Source: Blastomonas sp.
Lineage (GTDB): Bacteria > Pseudomonadota > Alphaproteobacteria > Sphingomonadales > Sphingomonadaceae
Assembly (NCBI RefSeq): GCF_030373265.1
Contig: NZ_JAUCZC010000001.1
Location: forward strand, 173,961 to 237,960
Direction of reading: 5' to 3'
DNA: 64,000 bases
Shown here: positions 62,149 through 64,000 of the stretch, one piece after another
How the letters are laid out: each line of letters opens with the position of its first letter
How positions within the stretch are numbered: the first letter of the stretch is position 1
Notes under the pieces: model-generated
What the model was told of the DNA's origin: nothing
Database searches by the model: none
Seen by the model: the letters and a program-made list of their open reading frames with translations, nothing else
Program-made: the position numbers and the translations under genes

Positions 62149-63978
62149 ATGGATGATTCCCCGAAGCCAGACACCGACAGCGACCCCGCAGACGAAGGCC
62201 TGATGCCCGGTCTGGGGCTCGACCTGCCGCCAGCTTCTGCACCGATCGCGACCGGCCAGGCCTATCGCGTACTGGCACGCAAATACCGTCCGCAGACCTT
62301 TGCCGAGCTGATCGGGCAGGACGCTATGGTCCAGACCTTGGGCAACGCGATCCGCCGCGAGCGGCTGGCGCACGCGTTTCTGATGACCGGAGTGCGCGGG
62401 GTGGGCAAGACCTCGACCGCACGGTTGATCGCCAAGGCATTGAACTGCATCGGCCCGGACGGGCAGGGCGGCCCGACGATCGCGCCGTGCGGGGTGTGCG
62501 AGCCGTGCGTCGCCATTGCCGAAGGCCGCCACATCGACATCATCGAGATGGACGCCGCCAGCCACACCGGGATCGACGACGTCCGCGAAATCACCGAGGC
62601 GGTGCGCTATGCAGCCGTGTCGGCGCGCTACAAGATGTACATCATCGACGAAGCGCACATGCTGTCGAAACAGGCGTGGAACGGCTTGCTCAAGACGCTT
62701 GAGGAGCCGCCACCGCACGTGAAGTTCCTGTTCGCGACCACCGAGGTCAACAAGGTGCCGATCACGGTGCTGTCGCGCTGCCAGCGCTTCGACCTCAAGC
62801 GCATTCCGTCCGAGCTGCTCGCCAGCCATTTCGCCGAGATCTGCGTCAAGGAAGCTGTCGTTGCCGAGCCCGATGCGCTGGCGATGATCGCCGATGCCGC
62901 CGAGGGCTCTGTGCGCGATGGCCTGTCGATCCTCGACCAGGCGATCGCGCATGCCGACCTTGGCGGCCACAGCGATGATGCAGGCGCTGCTGCTGTCCGC
63001 GCCGAGCAGGTGCGCGCGATGCTGGGGCTGTCCGATCGCGGGTCGATGCGGCGGCTGTTCGCGCATCTGATCGCGGGCGATGCCGACGCGATGCTCGCCG
63101 GCCTTGATGCACAGCATGGCCTGGGTGTTGATCCACAGGCGGTGGTGCGGGGGTTGCTGGCGATGGTCCATGCGATCACGCTGCAAAAGTCGGCAGGCCG
63201 TGTTCGCACGGTGCACGGCGAAGAAGATCGCGCGGCTTTGGCCGACTGGGCGCAGAAGCTTGGCAATGCCAGCCTGCACCGGCTGTGGCAGCTGCTGCTC
63301 AAGGGGCATGACGAGATCGAGCAGGCACCGGTGCCGCGCGAGGCCTGCGAAATGGCGTTGCTGCGCGTGCTCTATGCCGCGACGCTGCCGGATCCCGGGA
63401 CGCTCGCGCGTCGCATGACCGAAGCGCCTGCGCATGCCGCGCAGCCGGCGCCGGCGGCAACCGAGCAATCAGGCTCGCAGTCCGAACCGGCGCCTGCACC
63501 CGAACCCGAGCCGTCCCCGCCATGGGACATGGCAGACTATAGCGAAACCGTGCCTGAGCCGAGCAGGGCCGCCGGAGAAATCCGGACGATCCGCGATATC
63601 GTCGACTTGCTCGATGCTGGCGGGCGCCTGCTGCTGGCGGGGCGGGTTGGCGCTGACATGCGTCCGGTCGAGATCGGCCAAGACCGGCTGACCTATCAGT
63701 CGGCCACCGGGCGCGATGATTACGTTCCCCTGCTGCGCGAGGCGCTGGCTGACATTACCGGTCGGCGTTGGCAGGTCGAGCGGGCCGAGGGCCAGGCTAT
63801 GCCCAGCCTGGCTGAACTGGACCAGATGGCCCAGGACGCCGCCCGCGACGAGATTCTCAATCATCCATTGGTCAAGGCGACGAAATCGGCCTTTCCCGAT
63901 GCGGAAATTGACTGGACTGCGGCGGAAACCTCCCCACATGAGGATGATAACCTGCCAACACGGAGTGCCAAGGCATGA
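62149..63978 (+). CDS. dnaX: DNA polymerase III subunit gamma/tau
   Basis: The clamp-loader ATPase of the replisome. The 609-residue protein has Walker A GVRGVGKTS (81-89), the zinc-finger cysteines (NC..., CGVCEPCV), Walker B-like IIDEAHML, and SRC motif (VLSRCQRFDLKRI). The C-terminal third (from about 420) is alanine/proline-rich and then has the domain that meets the alpha polymerase subunit. An N-terminal acidic extension of about 40 residues precedes RKYRPQTFAELIGQD. It overlaps ybaB by four bases (ATGA). I saw no slippery A-rich frameshift site for a shorter gamma form. Confidence 0.97.
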   Translation: MDDSPKPDTDSDPADEGLMPGLGLDLPPASAPIATGQAYRVLARKYRPQTFAELIGQDAMVQTLGNAIRRERLAHAFLMTGVRGVGKTSTARLIAKALNCIGPDGQGGPTIAPCGVCEPCVAIAEGRHIDIIEMDAASHTGIDDVREITEAVRYAAVSARYKMYIIDEAHMLSKQAWNGLLKTLEEPPPHVKFLFATTEVNKVPITVLSRCQRFDLKRIPSELLASHFAEICVKEAVVAEPDALAMIADAAEGSVRDGLSILDQAIAHADLGGHSDDAGAAAVRAEQVRAMLGLSDRGSMRRLFAHLIAGDADAMLAGLDAQHGLGVDPQAVVRGLLAMVHAITLQKSAGRVRTVHGEEDRAALADWAQKLGNASLHRLWQLLLKGHDEIEQAPVPREACEMALLRVLYAATLPDPGTLARRMTEAPAHAAQPAPAATEQSGSQSEPAPAPEPEPSPPWDMADYSETVPEPSRAAGEIRTIRDIVDLLDAGGRLLLAGRVGADMRPVEIGQDRLTYQSATGRDDYVPLLREALADITGRRWQVERAEGQAMPSLAELDQMAQDAARDEILNHPLVKATKSAFPDAEIDWTAAETSPHEDDNLPTRSAKA

Positions 63979-64000
63979 AAAGCATGGAAGAAATGATGGC
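63975..64000 (+). CDS. YbaB/EbfC nucleoid-associated protein, start only
   Basis: Only the first residues (MKSMEEMMA) are inside the window. The ATG overlaps the dnaX stop by four bases. The position immediately after dnaX and the MKSMEEM start match the YbaB family, which binds DNA. The rest of the gene, and recR that usually follows, are beyond the edge. Confidence 0.7.

Noticed and set aside
62140..63468. 442-codon minus-strand frame in dnaX
   Set aside because: Antisense shadow; dnaX is certain on the plus strand.

Overview
This window is a stretch of core chromosome from an alphaproteobacterium of the order Sphingomonadales (Sphingomonas/Sphingopyxis/Blastomonas-like). The evidence is high GC content, two TonB-dependent receptors with a TonB-ExbB-ExbD-ExbD module, the pair of exosortase-A-associated glycan genes, the order SRP RNA-dnaX-ybaB, and hrcA-grpE close to dnaK-dnaJ. 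I see no insertion sequence, prophage, CRISPR array, tRNA or rRNA. Coding density is high and many genes overlap or abut.

Layout. 1-8.7 kb: the end of a secreted Cys-rich protein, purA, a winged-helix protein, then the chaperone block hrcA-grpE, a convergent pair (zinc-protease-like protein and PCuAC copper lipoprotein) and dnaK-dnaJ. 8.7-12.4 kb: an orphan 2Fe-2S oxidoreductase subunit, a class II aldolase, an SRAP DNA-crosslink repair protein, rpsU, an FKBP isomerase and a thioesterase. 12.5-19.5 kb: a large TonB-dependent receptor and two peptidases (aminopeptidase P, oligopeptidase B). 19.5-23.5 kb: a secreted protein and tonB-exbB-exbD-exbD. 23.5-29 kb: a membrane-anchored disordered protein, exosortase-A glycosyltransferase and O-ligase with a small coupled gene, and an MscS channel. 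29-38 kb: MaoC hydratase, thiolase, M15 peptidase, flavin-binding-type protein, dipeptide epimerase, PHA depolymerase, ABC exporter, phytase-like esterase, secreted RidA and rpmB. 38-47 kb: tadA, VOC proteins, a LytS/LytTR two-component pair, a PhnZ-like HD protein, OmpA and an envelope protease/DsbA cluster. 47-52.5 kb: a chemoreceptor and the hslV-(FAD oxidase)-hslU operon. 52.5-58.5 kb: two arsenosugar-type glycosyltransferases and a tyrosine-catabolism-like group (maiA, TonB receptor, MarR, fumarylacetoacetase). 58.5-64 kb: hydrolase, two tandem cysteine desulfurases, ferredoxin, SRP RNA, dnaX and the start of ybaB.

The most striking observation is the gene between hslV and hslU. It encodes a D-amino-acid-oxidase-like lipoprotein in which the normally C-terminal FAD-contacting segment (HNYGHGG...SWG) lies before the N-terminal Rossmann motif, as expected for a circular permutation. 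A sigma-32-like promoter sits immediately upstream of hslV. Two further sigma-32-like promoters precede dnaK and hrcA, so the heat-shock genes here appear to share one promoter type, with near-leaderless mRNAs predicted for hrcA and hslV. Several strong RNA hairpins without U-tracts (dnaK-dnaJ spacer, exbB-exbD spacer, and one touching the ribosome binding site of the M15 peptidase) suggest post-transcriptional control.
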